Assembly (NCBI GenBank): GCA_018350325.1 | Contig: JAEVLN010000033.1 | Location: forward strand, 186,001 to 250,000 | Source: Globodera rostochiensis | Taxonomy: Eukaryota; Nematoda; Chromadorea; Rhabditida; Heteroderidae | Reading direction: 5' to 3' | Length of the DNA stretch: 64,000 nt | Shown: one piece after another, positions 1 to 12,738 of the stretch | Layout of the letters: the number at the start of each line of letters is the position of its first letter | Position numbering within the stretch: the stretch's first letter is position 1 | Position numbers and translations under genes: made by a program | The notes under the pieces: model-generated | What the model was told of the DNA's origin: nothing | Databases searched by the model: none | The model's input: only the letters and a program-made list of their open reading frames with translations

Positions 1-2788
1 TGTTTTTTTAATTATGTACCGTCTGTTTTTAAATAATAATAATATTTAAAGTGATTGGTTGGATGACAAATGCGAATGCATATTATTTTAATCATTAGTT
101 TTTTTGCACGAATAAAGATTTTGAATTAAATGACTTGAAGTAAATGTTAAAATTTTCATTATTTAATTATGAAAAATTTTCATATGGCTAATTATTAAGA
201 TTTTTTCTATAAATCTCAATTTTTAGGTATAAATATTATCCTTTTACAAGAACATAAATATTGTATAGAAATACGGGTTAAAGGTAATTTTTATTTGTCT
301 TTTATATAATTATTTTCTTGTTTTATTTAAACAGGTTCAAACATTTCAGCATTTACATATATAATATCTATAAAACTGTTAATTTAAGACCAGTACATAT
401 TGTATTACTTTGGGAAATTTACAAGTCTTTTAAAGATAAGTGTATAGTAGGTATTTGAATTTATCGTGGCAGTTGCTGTTTGTCAGGATGAAGTTATTTT
501 TTCATATTTTGTTAACTTTAATTTTTATGTGTTATTATTATTTTATGATTTCGTTTTCCAATAAAAAGCCTTTTGGAATTGTGCGAATGCCGGTGTATTC
601 TTCCAAAACCCTTCGCGACGGATATCATATTGACGTTGTTTTCTCTGTTGAATAAGTATGATTGACACATTATGCTTTTTTCACTAATATTTTTGGATTG
701 AAAATTTCAATGGAATATATTTATTTTCCAAATTATTTGTTGTATTAATCAATAATGCAAAAATTTTTATTTATCGATGGACAAATGATTTATAATTAGA
801 TGTTAAAAAATTGGATTTTAGTTTATTTTAGTCATGTTGAGAATAACACTTTTGTGCTTGGATCATCATGTTGAATAATATTCTAAGGTTGGATATTAAA
901 TAAAGATAGCAAGATTTTTGAATTAAATTAATTATGCGGATGAATGTATATGTTTAAGATTCAGCACAAAAGATGGCACGTATAATGTTGTTGCAGGCAC
1001 ATTTCATTCTATTTTTCAAAGAAATGCAATAGCGCACTTATATTTTATTAAAATTATAGAAATATTTATAACTTGTAAAATCTTTTCTTTTTGGGCATCC
1101 AAATTTTTTTTTGTCATTTAATAAATTTTTTTTAATTTAATCCTTTTATTAGGTTATTTTAGATTTTAATTTATTGTTTCCCAATAACATTTTGTTTTTG
1201 ATAAACACAGGAGGGCCGAATTCTCTCCTTTGTATTTGTGATTTACTTGACAAGAACATTTTTATTTATATTTTTTTAAAAAATAATGTAATAATTTTAA
1301 CGATTTATATTTCTAACTTTCTTTTGCTAATTGTAATATCATTTCAAATAAGAAGCTAATTTATTTATATTATTAATTAAATTATTTACGCAGAGGGTGA
1401 TGGAAATCCAATGTCGGTCTCGTCCAAGATGGATTATGCTATCCATTTTTGTATAAAATACTATTTAATACCTGATTGTTTCTCCTCAATCGATGACAAA
1501 GGCGATCTGGAGCGACTGGCACTCGTATTTAATAAATCAACAAATTAATTTTTATTAATTTTTCTGTTTAATCGTTTAAATTGGAATCAATTTATCAATA
1601 CATTTTCTTGAATTCATTAAAAGAGATACAGTCTTTTAAAATTTAAATTTTAACAACTTTCAGAATTTGTTAATTTTAATTTTGATGGAATATTAAATTT
1701 ATCCCAATCTTTTTCGAAGATTTAATAATTTATTTTTAATATTTGGATTAATTACGTTTTTTAAAATATAATGTACCTAATTTTAATTTAGATAGTTTCT
1801 TATATTTTGCACTGTTTGTTGATTACTCTATTTTTGTATTGCTGTTTATTCCAGTTATTTTATTTGAAGAATTCATTAATGATTATATTTATATTAATTT
1901 TAAATTGATGTTATTAAATGAGTTTGTTTAGTCTTCTTTATTAATTTTTGATTTCCCTCAACAATACGCTCAATTCAAACGGAGCAACGAGCAGATCAAT
2001 TTGAAATTCTTGGTCATATTTTTTTACGTTTTTAGCCTTTCTATACGGCTATTTCTGGGATGAGTCGTAAATATTATTTTTCTCAATCATTACATTAAAG
2101 CAATAAGCATCATCAATAAATGTTGTGGTTTTATAATTTTTAAAAAAATAATTTGTATAATTCATTCACTTTTTGCACAATTTGGTCTCGATTACAACGG
2201 ATTGTTTAATTTTTGTTAATTATTTTATTATAATAAAATGTAATTTAAATTTTATTTCAGGTTCTAATTGGTAGTCTTAAACACATTGATAAAATAACAT
2301 TGTGTAAAGTTAGTATTCAAGTAATAGCTATCAATGTTTATCTTTAGAATTTAAATTGTACTTTCGCGCATCGCCGAGTTCATAGGAAAGCGTTGCGAAG
2401 TTGATGATTTTATTTTTTCATCGAAATATTAATCATGTTGATTTAAATTTCAAAATAATTTTTTATCCTAATTGTGATTAGTTTTTTTTAATTCCGTTTG
2501 AACTATTTCTTAAATTTCTTGCAAAGCATTGATTATTGTTTGGAAATCAATTAATTAAATAAATTATATATTTAAGATGCTCAAGCTCGAAATGCTCCTG
2601 ATCTACTAGCCACCCGCCGGCAATGACAAACGTTATCGGAAAAAGTGCCGAATACAAATCGGCTAAAAATAGAAAAACAAGTTTAATAATAATATAAAGA
2701 CCTTTTTCGGTTAGATCACTAATTGTTATGGCTTCCGTACTGATGAGGCCCGGCCACAACAATTAGGAAAAATTTTTTTTTTGTGACA
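1..2788. other. AT-rich intergenic DNA, no gene recognised
   Basis: No open reading frame here resembles a protein I know; the longest run about 70 codons and consist of AT-rich codons. Short GC-richer islands stand out at 1390-1440, 1480-1530, 1960-2060, 2345-2400 and 2580-2760. They could be decayed exons or repeat remnants, but none shows consistent reading frames with splice sites that I could join. Confidence 0.6.
555..645 (+). repeat. diverged dispersed repeat, copy 1
   Basis: This GC-richer stretch aligns, with several differences, to 20568-20655: both have a TTCCAATAAAAA block, then a CCTTTT block, then TCCAAAACC and a GGAT(A)TCAT-like end. The alignment was made by eye. It overlaps the end of a 71-codon frame that I consider fortuitous. 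Confidence 0.4.
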
Positions 2789-3207
2789 TAAAGCCGCAAA
2801 TGTCTGGGCCGCAAATGACTGGGCCGCAAATGTCTGGCCGCAAATGTCTATTTTGTCTTAGGCCGCAAGTGTCTGGGACGCAAAAGTCGGGTTGCAAATG
2901 TCTGGACCGCAAATGTCTGCGCCGCAAATGTCGGGGCGCAATTGTCTATTTTGTCTTAAGCCGCAAATGTCTGGCCCGCAAATGTCTGGGCCGCAAATGA
3001 CTGGGCCGCAAATGTCTGGCCGCAAATGTCTATTTTGTCTTAGGCCGCAAGTGTCTGGGACGCAAAAGTTGGGTTGCAAATGTCTGGACCGCAAATGTCT
3101 GCGCCGCAAATGTCGGGGCGCAATTGTCTATTTTGTCTTAAGCCGCAAATGTCTGGCCCGCAAATGTCTGGGCCGCAAATGTCTGAGCCGCAAATGTCGG
3201 CCAACCT
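2789..3207 (+). repeat. CGCAAATGT minisatellite with 182-bp higher-order period
   Basis: The array is built of 14-15-bp units around GCCGCAAATGTCTGG with frequent variants (GACGCAAAAGTC, GTTGCAAATGTC, GCGCAATTGTC). The marker TATTTTGTCT occurs twice per higher-order unit, at 2849/2947 and again at 3031/3129, so the long period is exactly 182 bp and about 2.2 copies are present. Single-base differences between copies (AAAAGTCGG versus AAAAGTTGG) show slight divergence. Open frames across it are a by-product of stop-free units. The octamer core also occurs in the 27-29 kb arrays. Confidence 0.93.
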
Positions 3208-4800
3208 CTAAAAAGTATTCAATTTATTTAATCCATTTGAATTTAAACGTTTTGGGCTGCCAATCTTATTATGTTTAGTAATAGTTTATAGTTACATATA
3301 TTGTATAATTTAAGAAATAAGCAGGCTAATTTTTAATTAAAATGAATTATAAATATTAAATTGTTTTAAAGGCAAACAATGGTGCATTCTATTATTTTTA
3401 CATAACTTTTTAAAAAATTTATATATGGTCTTCCTAATCGTATGCATGTCCAAATTTTTGGTCGAAATTTTTTTTTAGTATTGGCAACAAATACATATAT
3501 AAGAACAATATTGCGATAAAACATTCCCGACCACAAACTTTGCTTTTAAAGTATTAGTATAAAAATGCCATATCCAAAACGATTTTATTGTTCGAATAGA
3601 TTCGGTAAATAATTGATTGTATTTTTCCATACGCATTATTTATTTTTACAGACGTGGTGATTTTTAAGCATTTTATCTCGAAATGTAATTTGTTGTTTTC
3701 ATTCCCGCCACCGACTCCACAGGAAGCCATAGCGTATGGACACTGCCGGAAGCACGTTTTCGATGACGAGCGACATGCCTCGAGGCCGTTCAGTGTACGG
3801 GTAAATATGAAAATTAATTTATTCTTTATAAAATAATACAAAAGAATTGAATTGTAAAGTGTATTTTTGGGTTTTATTGCATTTTTATCAAGGAATCTTT
3901 CCAGTAGAAACATTTTTGTTATAAAAATTTTATTATTATTTACTTTGAATACTTTTAACCGTCGGTTTTTAGTTCTATTATGAAATTTTAAGATTTCAAA
4001 AAAAATTAAGAAGCTTTTATGGTCACCAATCACGGTATGAACTAAGCACGTTCATATTAAGCTTTGTGGAGCACAATACTTTGAGGAAGCAGGTGAAGAT
4101 GTGCATTAATTTTCATGCGTTATTATTTTTTTGATTTTAATAATTTTATTTATTTATTTATTTGTTTTAATTTTAATTCAAGTTACAATTACAACAAAAA
4201 AAACCTTTATTGTTCTCTTTCTAAAATTTGGGGGTTTTAATCATCTCTTTAGGATTTATCATTTAAATATTAGTAAGAAATAAGTAATAGTGTTGAAAAA
4301 TTGTCTCATTGCTTTATCATTTTTATTTACAATTTATTTAGATTTTTTTTGCTTAAATGATTTCGGTATCAAATAACTTTTTTAATGCATCCGATAGCAG
4401 AAATGTCCGAGGTACTTCTCAGCCGAGTTGACTGAATTTGTCACTGGTCAACCTTTCTAATTTTTACTTGTAAGGTTAATATATAATAGATGCAATTCAT
4501 AGAAGATATTTGTCATCTAATTTTATTAAGCATAATAGAATTCATTGATGAACTCTTCTTCCATAAAGTTTTTGTCTTCTTTTAAATTTGGGAAATTTTT
4601 GTTTTTTTTTCTTTTTAACATACAACTTTTATTAAATGTTTAAAAATAGTATTAAATTTATTATAGTTTCTGAATATGATCAATCTTGTCATCTGTGTAA
4701 ACAAATATCCATTTAAGTAAAAAAAATTTTTATGTCGACCAATAAAAAATGCGTATAAAAAATCAACGAACATAAAAATTAAATAATTGATTTAAAAAGG
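3208..4800. other. AT-rich intergenic DNA
   Basis: Apart from the fragment at 3650-3740 and a GC-richer piece immediately after it (3740-3800), the stretch is AT-rich and without recognisable genes. The 159-codon minus-strand frame over 3554-4033 is mostly low-complexity Asn/Ile/Lys sequence plus the translated repeat fragment. Confidence 0.6.
3650..3740 (-). repeat. fragment of the 54/63-kb dispersed element, inverted
   Basis: Read on the minus strand, this matches the region around 63700-63770 and, less well, 54175-54250: a GC-rich block reading GGCGGGAATGAAAACAAC followed by AAATTACATTT and AAATGCTTAAAA. In one frame it translates to GGGNENNKLH, as in the 63.7-kb copy. Only the last ~90 bp of the element is present. 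The orientation is opposite to the two copies in the right half of the window. Confidence 0.6.
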
Positions 4801-4803
4801 GAA

Positions 4804-4940
4804 ATGAAAAAGAATTAATGAGCGGGGTCGGCAGAATTGTCCGTTCGCCCCCGAGGCCAAAAATCAATCGGCGGCGGATGGAACGGAAATGTGCAATCAT
4901 TGGACCAGGTGCACGCCGTTCGGGGCAAAATATGCAAAAT
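4804..4940 (+). repeat. GC-rich dispersed repeat, copy 1
   Basis: The core, about 140 bp and far more GC-rich than its surroundings, begins AAAAAGAATTAATGAGCGGG, includes CCAAAAATCAATCGGCGGCG and ends GCCGTTCGGGGC. Matching cores lie at 24556-24706 (same strand), 30503-30654, 37139-37290 and 47286-47435 (opposite strand), with a fragment at 49080-49132. This copy is the most diverged of the five long ones and lacks the GAACGTTC end. Confidence 0.85.
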
Positions 4941-6869
4941 TAATAATTCAATTCAATTTAAATTTTATGCTGACTCAATTATAAGCTTTATATTGTATTT
5001 GTCAATAGAAAATATGATTTATTTTAATAATTTAAATAAAATCATTGTTTTAACGTATTATGCAATTTATTGATCTTTTTTTCCCAATTAATGTCACCAT
5101 TTAATGTAATTTTTGTTTATATTAAATTGAGGTGCACCACCCAGATTGTGAAAAAAATGTTTGGTTTAATACTTTTCTTTAATAAATTGTATGAATTATA
5201 AGATTTGTTCATCTGAATCCTTTCCTCGACGCTTTAGTTAGAGCCCATGTAGGTTAATTCGTGTATCGCATAAATTATTTAATTTGTATAATTAAACCAT
5301 TTTATTATGTAGTTTTTATTTAACAATTAATCAAATTTCATTAAATTTTCTCGTAATAACTTGCGTATAAACCTCATTCTCGACTTCTGTGCTCGTACCG
5401 ACGTTGCGTCGTTTTGTCTTTTGATGACGTTTTATTGACTCCCGTGCTGAAAAAACGCCTTCGTAAATAACTTTTCAAAAAGCTTTATTATACTTTAGCT
5501 TTTGGATCATCAAATAATTTGTTAATAATTTGAATTTTATGAATCTTTGCAATAATTTAGCCTTATTTTATTCCACTTTATTTTAAAAATTAGTTTCAAT
5601 TTAATTAAATTAATTTTATTTTAAATACTATATTATATATTGCTTATAAATAATCTCGATTTTAAAATTTTTAAAAAATTTTACACACTGTTAATGAAAT
5701 CGTTTTTTGCACTGTATTAATTATTATGCAATTTTCTTTACTTTTTTTAATAATTAAATATAAAATAACTCATAGTTTATTTTAAAAGCTCTATTTATTT
5801 ATATTTTAAATTTAATTATATATTTGTAATAAGCATTTATCGTTTTCTTGTTCTCGGTCTGATGTTCTGGAGTCGCTGCCGTCTTTTTGTTTATTTTATT
5901 TGGGTTGAAATATTTTAATAATTTAATTTAATTTTAATTTCATGAATTATTTGTATTCTCCCTTTAATCGTTTTCTCGCGATAAATAATTTTATAAATTT
6001 AATAATATTAGAACGAGTTGGCCAGGAATGAGTTGGAGTATTACCATAATTAAGATTGCAGACACAACAAATTGAATTATCTTGGTGACCTAAAGTCTCT
6101 AATTGAAAGCTTGAAATGAGTAAAGTACGGGAATTGTGTGAAAAAAGTGAAGAATTTTCGTGATAAATGAACATATCGCCAAACAATTGAAGATTAATGC
6201 CGCCGTCACTAGTAATGTCACCACCTCTAATTAGTAAACTAAACAATTACAAAAAAAGTTAATTATAATGTAATTTGAACGAAATGCCTTTATGACATCA
6301 ATTACTATTAAGGTGTTTCTAATACCTAAGAAAACCGAATAAAATATAAATGTTTGCGCTAACAGATCAAGGTCATGGCATGGTTTTACATCAAGTTTTA
6401 GAAAAGTACCCACTAAATATAGGTATTTATATTCTATGTATCGTTCTTATGAAAAAATAAGGAATAGTGGCGGTGACGTTCGATAGTACGGGTTTTATTG
6501 GAATCAAGACAATAATATGAAAAAATCAACCTTTAACAAAAAAAAACAATTAAAGAAGGAATTGTTGTCTTTTAAAGTTAATTTGTAATTAAAATTAGTC
6601 AGAGGTATTTTATAGATTTTAATTGAAAAAATTAGCATAGTTTTTCGACAAATTTGATAAATTAAAATTGAATTTGCGCCAGACTTTTTCTGTTTTACTT
6701 CTAGATTAATAAAATAAATTCTCTAAAGAATAAAATAACTTTTTTAAGCTCCTTTTATTTAAAATGTTCTGGATACTTTGGAATTCTTGTGCTGATATGG
6801 TATATATTTTTTAATTTTGAATATTTCTAAATTTTTGAAGTATAGAATATATTTTTATCAAGGTTCTCC
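4941..6869. other. AT-rich intergenic DNA
   Basis: No gene is recognised. GC-richer islands occur at 5370-5460 and 5840-5890. The region 5947-6246 has a 99-codon minus-strand frame with ordinary amino-acid composition but no motif I recognise. I do not call it a gene. Confidence 0.55.
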
Positions 6870-7460
6870 GGGTGCTTCGCTTTGGGTATAAAATTTTATT
6901 TAATATCTCAGATTTTTTGCCGATTTGTTTATTTAAATATTTAGAATAATCTTCAAGTTGTCGCTTGGGTATTAATTGCTTTTATCGACAAAATTTAAAA
7001 AATCATTTTTAAAGATGATTTAGCCGTTTTTAAGTGTTTCCGTTTAATCAATGAATAGTATCATTTTAACGTCTTTGGAACTTTTACATTATAATGATAA
7101 GCTATTTATCCATCTTTAACGCCCCCAACGAACGCCCTTGCGTCCCTTGACGACAACATCAATACATTGGAGTTAATACAATAAAACATTTACGTAAAGA
7201 TTTTTGTATTAGTTTTTTATAACATTATTAATTATCATTTTTTCGTAGCTTAAATTAGTTATTTATATTTTATTTTTATTAATCATCCTTATATTTATGA
7301 TTTGGTGTCGAATTTGATATCCGTGAAAAATAACAGGTTATGATTGTGCTCCTCCCTAAATTCCACCCGATAATGCCTCTAACGCCACGCCTTCGCGTCC
7401 CCTTGATAAAAAAATCGCAAGCCCCTCAATGCATTCGAAGTAGTATCGTTTATATTTTCG
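6870..7460 (+). repeat. dispersed repeat, inverted copy at 35395-35860
   Basis: Several blocks match the reverse complement of 35395-35860 in collinear order: GCTTCGCTTTGGGTATAAAA, the AGTTGTCGCTTGGGTATTAA block, AACGTCTTTGGAACTTTTAC, ATCCTTATATTTATGATTT, and a GC-richer end running from CCCTAAATTCCACCCGATAA to GAAGTAGTATCGTTTATATT. This copy carries about 150 extra bases (7110-7260) that resemble its own 3' end and the flank at 7612-7685, which suggests an internal duplication. Confidence 0.8.
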
Positions 7461-10400
7461 CCACATATTTTTTGAGAAATCTTTTATGTGAACATTCTGG
7501 TTCCACAACAAAAAAATGGTTTATTAATGTGTGATATTTTATAAATTAAAATTAAACAAAATTTGAATTATACTAATGATGTTTGAATTTATCTCATAGT
7601 TTACATAAATTTGGTGTTAATATAATTAAACGTTTGCGTAAAGATTTTGTTTTAATTTTTTATAGGATTATTAATTAATTATTAAGTTCCATTATTTGTT
7701 ATATTTCGTGCTAATTCCCGTATATGAATAGTATAAAACAAGTTTATAATATTTAATATAAACAATAAACATTTTTTATTTAGCTTAGTTTAATAGATTT
7801 TCAAATTTCATTAATTTTCTCGGGAAAGGAACACAATATATATTATCGAACGCTTTTTATGATATTTCTTTTTTTATTATCACTTTTTTTCACGGCTATC
7901 TCGTAACTAGATCTCGGTTAAAGAAATTTGTATTATTTGTTAATTTATACAGTTAACAATTATTTTATTTACAAATTTAACTTTCATAACTGGGTCTTAG
8001 GAAGGAATTGTTGTCGCGCATCTCATGATCGAGTACACTATTTTTAAATAATCAGAGTCCATTGATTTTGCTCGTATGCCCCTTTGGGCAAAGTACTAAT
8101 ATTGACATATGCTCTCGTAATATAAAATGTATTATAATGTAGTAACAAATTTTTTTGTTTGTTATTCTTTATAAATTTTTGTTGTTAAAGCTATATTATT
8201 TATTGTAAACTATTTGGACATGCTTGAAAAAAACTGTTGAAATTTTTATGTGATCACTACTTCTTTGAAAATTTGATTTTAAATGGCTTCTGCGTATAAC
8301 TTTTTTACTCCATGTCTTTTGACCGTAAGTAAATAGTATTCAGTATAAAAATATTTTAATGTTAATTCGGTAATCAGCAAGTTAATTAAATATTATTAGC
8401 TTTAAGGTTTCATAATCATTAAATTATGAATGGCGTTTGCATATGTAGGCGTGTACATAATTGTTCCGTGCGATACATAAAAAAAGTTTTCAAGTTAGGG
8501 TTTGTTTAAAAATTCATTTATTAAAAATTTATAAATTTAATTCGGGGATCGGGGATGAACGCCCCCTAAAAATCGGACTTTTTTGGGAAGTAATGAGTAC
8601 TTTTGAAAATATTTAAAGTGCGGTTTGATGTTGTATTGGTCACTGGTGAGGATTATGGGCGGTCAGCAGATGATGATTCGGATTCCGACTGCTTAAATGA
8701 TTTTTTACCATTTCTATGGATATCTATGGCGTTGGGGAAAAACTTTTAATTAAAAATGTTTTTAAATTAAAAATTGTAATCAAAAAATAAACAAAATTTG
8801 AAGAAAAAAAACTATAATTCAATTAATATAAAAGCAATTATAAAATTCTATCTTTCGCATACGTAAGCCAAAAACATTGTTACCCCATCTACTGAAGCAA
8901 AATTTTGAGTTTCATAAAAAAATAATAGGTTGAGCAATAAACTCTAAATCATGCATTAGGCTTCTCCCATCTATGTCTCGCTATCCAAGCCTACAATTTC
9001 CGCTAATCTTAGATTGTCAAAGAAAAATAGATTCTCAAACAAACCAGGTTAAAAAAGAGCAAAATTTGATGTTTGGCTCATAGCTCAGCTCCATTCAAAT
9101 GACAGGGGACAAAAAGATATCCAGAAATAATCATCCGTTTTTATTTAACCATTTTATTTAACTTATTATTCTCATTTAATTTATATTATTAATTTATATT
9201 TACTTCTCGGGGTAATAGGAAATCTCATATCGGGGTCTTCCAACGCTTCTAAAAATTGTCTCCTGTCTGTTTTGTATAAGGATTTTAATTAATGCTTGAA
9301 GTAATTGACGTTAAAATTAACCTGATGTTATCAAATAATTTTAGTTTAACTTTCTTTTCGGATATTATGGATAAAGTTAAAGATGTATTTTAACGATATC
9401 GCCAATTAATTAATTTATTTTTTAAATAAAAGATGAATAAATTAATTTGATTTTATTTAACGCGATTATATAAAATAAGAGTTTGATGACGGCCCAGTCG
9501 TTTAATGACTTAGATTTGTTAAATGAATATGCCGAGATAAATCGTGTTGAATCGGACAGGAGCTTTAATTTGTTAGTAAATTATTGTGTTATATTAAAAG
9601 ATTGATTTAAAATTAAGCTTGGGCATTAATTGTTTATTATATTTTTTAAAATTTTCAGTAAAATGTTATTTAAAAAATATATTAGTTGTTTAAAATCTTT
9701 CTTAAAACAATTTGTTAACATTAAAATTCATGAAAGCTTTTGATTTAATATGTAAGGAGCAAAAATATTATTAATGATTAGCTGTAATTTTAACAAATTT
9801 ATTATTACCTCTTTTGTTTTTACCATCTTTTACAAAAATATAATACCATATATTTTCTGATAACTCATCTTTTTGTTTATATAATTTTATTGATATGTTT
9901 AATAATAATTTTGATTTTAATAATATAATGTTTTATATTATACTATTTAAAATACCTTGCTCCGATTATGGTAATGCTGTTTTCGTAATTGAACAGACTG
10001 AGTTTTGACTTGGTCCTATGGCTCATGTCGCCGTGCCTGAATTTAAAGGGATCGGATTGAGTTCCATGCTGTTATGAAGAACAATAAATTAGTCCTTATG
10101 TTTGTTGAGATGTTTAGTTCTTTCGGTTACTTTATTAAAAAATGTTACAAATTTATAATTTTATGTTTTGAAGAATAATTTTGTATTTTTTGTTTTTATA
10201 CTAAATAATTTGTATTCGTTTTCATTATTTTTTATTTTAAAAATTGAAGTTTTTGTTGTATAGTCTGCAAAATTTACAGAGCTGTTCAACGCATTTTCAT
10301 TTTACATAAATAAAATTTATGAATGAGTATTTTTTTAACAATCTTACTATATTTGTTTTTATTTCATGCATTCATTTGGTCACTTTAAAGCCCTGTTAAA

Positions 10401-12285
10401 AATTGATTTGTATTAAGTAAAACTCCATTTAGAATTGTTATGATGAGAATTGTTAAAACTGCTTGTATTTAAACTAATTGATAAACTTCGATTTAATGAA
10501 AAAAAACCTCATTTTTTATATTTATTAAAATAATATTTTTGCTGAACATTTAATTAAAATTATAAACATTACACTTTTTGCTTTGCAGTTAAAGCAGTTG
10601 AGAGCTATTGACAAAATATGACATGCTTTTTTTTAAGTTTTTAGGGTGTAACATTAGTTCTGTCCCCCTCTGTTTTTTGAACATAAATTTATTTTTTAAA
10701 AATCAAAAAATAATCATAACTTAAAAAGCTTATCGTAATTTGGAGTTTTGACTAGCGAGAACAAAGATGCAAGAAGACTCATGCAAAATTTTAAATTTAT
10801 TTACCCCCCCCCCCCCTCCCTTAATTTTTTATGAAACCCCAACTTTACTCCAGCAGAAATTTTAGGGAAAATGGCAGGTTTTAGGGACAATTTTTAGCAA
10901 TACGATTCAAAATGCCGTACAAAATTTAAACAGAGCAAGTGAATCCATTGCGTTTGTTGATTTTTTTATTAATTAATAAATAATTTCGTTCACATGTTTG
11001 TTATTTGATTGAAGGATATATTTTAATTGTCTTTCTTTAGTTTTTTAGTAAATTAACTTTCTAAGCCCGCACTTGATCTTCTTCCATTGAAAATTGAAGG
11101 TTTTTTTAGTTTTCTTTATAAGATTTCGGTTTCAGGTAAACTTATAAATTGAAAATATTATATTGTTAATAATTTAATCAATTAATTCTTTTTGATGACA
11201 ATTTTGTTTTACTCGTCAAGAAGTGTGGGTTTCTCTCCGTCTGATTCAATGGTTTCTCTGCCGCTGCTTCGGTGGACAATTGCCATATAAAGTGTCATTT
11301 ATTCATTTTTGTTTTGATTCAAGTGGTAAAATCTCATTTTAACAAAAATATAACTTTTTTCGCAAATTATTTTAATTCAAATTAAACATAGTCTTTTTTA
11401 CATACCAATTATTTATTTTATTAGATTTATAAAGCTTCTCGTACGAAGGATTCATATGTTAAGGTTGAATATTTCTCCTTAGTGTGATAAATTATTTTTT
11501 GAATTTTTTTGGTTCGATTTATAAATAATCTTTTGCCCAATCCAGAGCCGTTCATTGACATAAATTATTGAATATTTCATTTTTAAAATTTATATTGATT
11601 AATTAAATATTTGAATTTTTTATTTTTTCAAATAAAAAAGTAATTACATTTTTTGTTGCGCCTAAGCATTTGTCTATTTCATTCATTACATTCCTTATTT
11701 TAAGTAGTGTTTTAAATACATAGTATGGATTATTAATTTATTTTTCCCTTCATATATAAAAATACAGTTATTGTTTGGAGTGGGCTCGCTAGCTTTACCT
11801 ATATCTATAAAATAACTGTCATTTTTTTAAAATTAAGATAACTTTGTTATATATGTTTATTTATTTAGTAGTTATTTATCAATGTCGATGTTTTTGTGAT
11901 CTTTTTACCAAACTTTTTTGAAAATGGCTGGTTTAACGCAAAGTTTTATTTCCTTTTATCTGATTTGGGCTGCAATAAATATAAATGATTGTTAGTTAGA
12001 ATGTCTTGTGTTAAACAATTTTAATATTAACTTTAAATTTTATTTATATTATGAACTCGGCTTATATTTAATTTATGACCAAAAACATTTTTCTATTATT
12101 AAGCTGAGCTTATATTGTCAATTTTAAATCAATGATAGCTTAGACACTAAATTCATCAATGGACACCCGGTTCTCCCGGTTTTCCCGGTTACATCTTCAA
12201 ACGGATGATAGCGTAATAATTATATTATTGTTTATATTATTTGTTTATCTGCTGAATTAGCCTATTTATTTAATTAAATTTTACA
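7461..12285. other. AT-rich intergenic DNA
   Basis: No gene is recognised in this stretch. It holds a long C run at 10804-10817 interrupted by one T shortly after, and GC-richer islands at 7990-8100, 8640-8700 and 11220-11290. The sequence after 7612 (GTTAATATAATTAAACG followed by TTGCGTAAAGATTTT) resembles 7168-7230, a local duplication. Confidence 0.6.
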
Positions 12286-12368
12286 CAACCTCGCTAATCA
12301 CCTTTATTTTATTATTTTTAATCAAACAATATCCGATATTTTATTTTTAAAAATTAAAACTTTTATAA
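12286..12368 (+). repeat. host repeat interrupted by the hAT element, left part
   Basis: This begins near ACAACCTCGCTAATCACC, runs up to the target duplication and matches 23343-23426 with a few substitutions. The right part resumes at 15347. The paralogue at 23.3-23.9 kb has no insertion. Confidence 0.9.
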
Positions 12369-12376
12369 ATAATTAT
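12369..12376 (+). repeat. target-site duplication, left (ATAATTAT)
   Basis: An exact 8-bp direct repeat of 15339-15346 directly abuts the terminal inverted repeat. Eight bases is the diagnostic duplication length of hAT transposons. Confidence 0.95.
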
Positions 12377-12397
12377 TAGGGTTGCTCACGGTCGGTT
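12377..12397 (+). repeat. hAT left terminal inverted repeat
   Basis: Twenty-one bases, perfectly inverted at 15318-15338. The TAGGGTTG start is shared with the non-autonomous element at 32106, suggesting related transposases. Confidence 0.95.
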
Positions 12398-12434
12398 AAC
12401 CGAACCGAAACCGAAACCGAAAACCGGCTTTTTT

Positions 12435-12505
12435 GGCCCAAAAACCGAAACCGAAAACCGGGGGTTGTAAAACCGGCCTAACCGAAAACCGTGGGTACCG
12501 GTTTA
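12435..12505 (+). repeat. subterminal repeat, left copy
   Basis: About 70 bp from GGCCCAAAAACCGAAACC to GGGTACCGGTTTA, repeated in the same orientation at 15247-15316 with few differences (TTGTAAAA versus TCGCAAAA; CCGTGGG versus CCGGGGG). Multiple CCGAAA and CGGTTT motifs make the end partly self-complementary. Confidence 0.9.
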
Positions 12506-12738
12506 TCGGTTTTTCGGTTTGAAAATTACACCCCTAATAATGGCATTTTATGGGAGTTTGTTGAGAAAATTAAATATTGTATCAGACATTTTGCCAAAAA
12601 TGATTTTTAATTAATAATTCAGTTTGCACGAACTAATTGACTTTTACACCAAAAATTGCGATAGTAATTGTGTTGTTCATGCTTCAACCATATTTCTATA
12701 TTTGTTATTCGGTATTTTTTAATTTAAGAGATTGCACG

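Noticed and set aside
2800..3278. Cysteine-rich frames of 66-128 codons
   Set aside because: They are minisatellite translations; overlapping frames on both strands are open, and the amino-acid repeats follow the 182-bp DNA period.
12637..12738. Earlier ATG for the transposase
   Set aside because: The 34 added residues are hydrophobic and unlike hAT N-termini; the BED finger begins right after the ATG at 12739.
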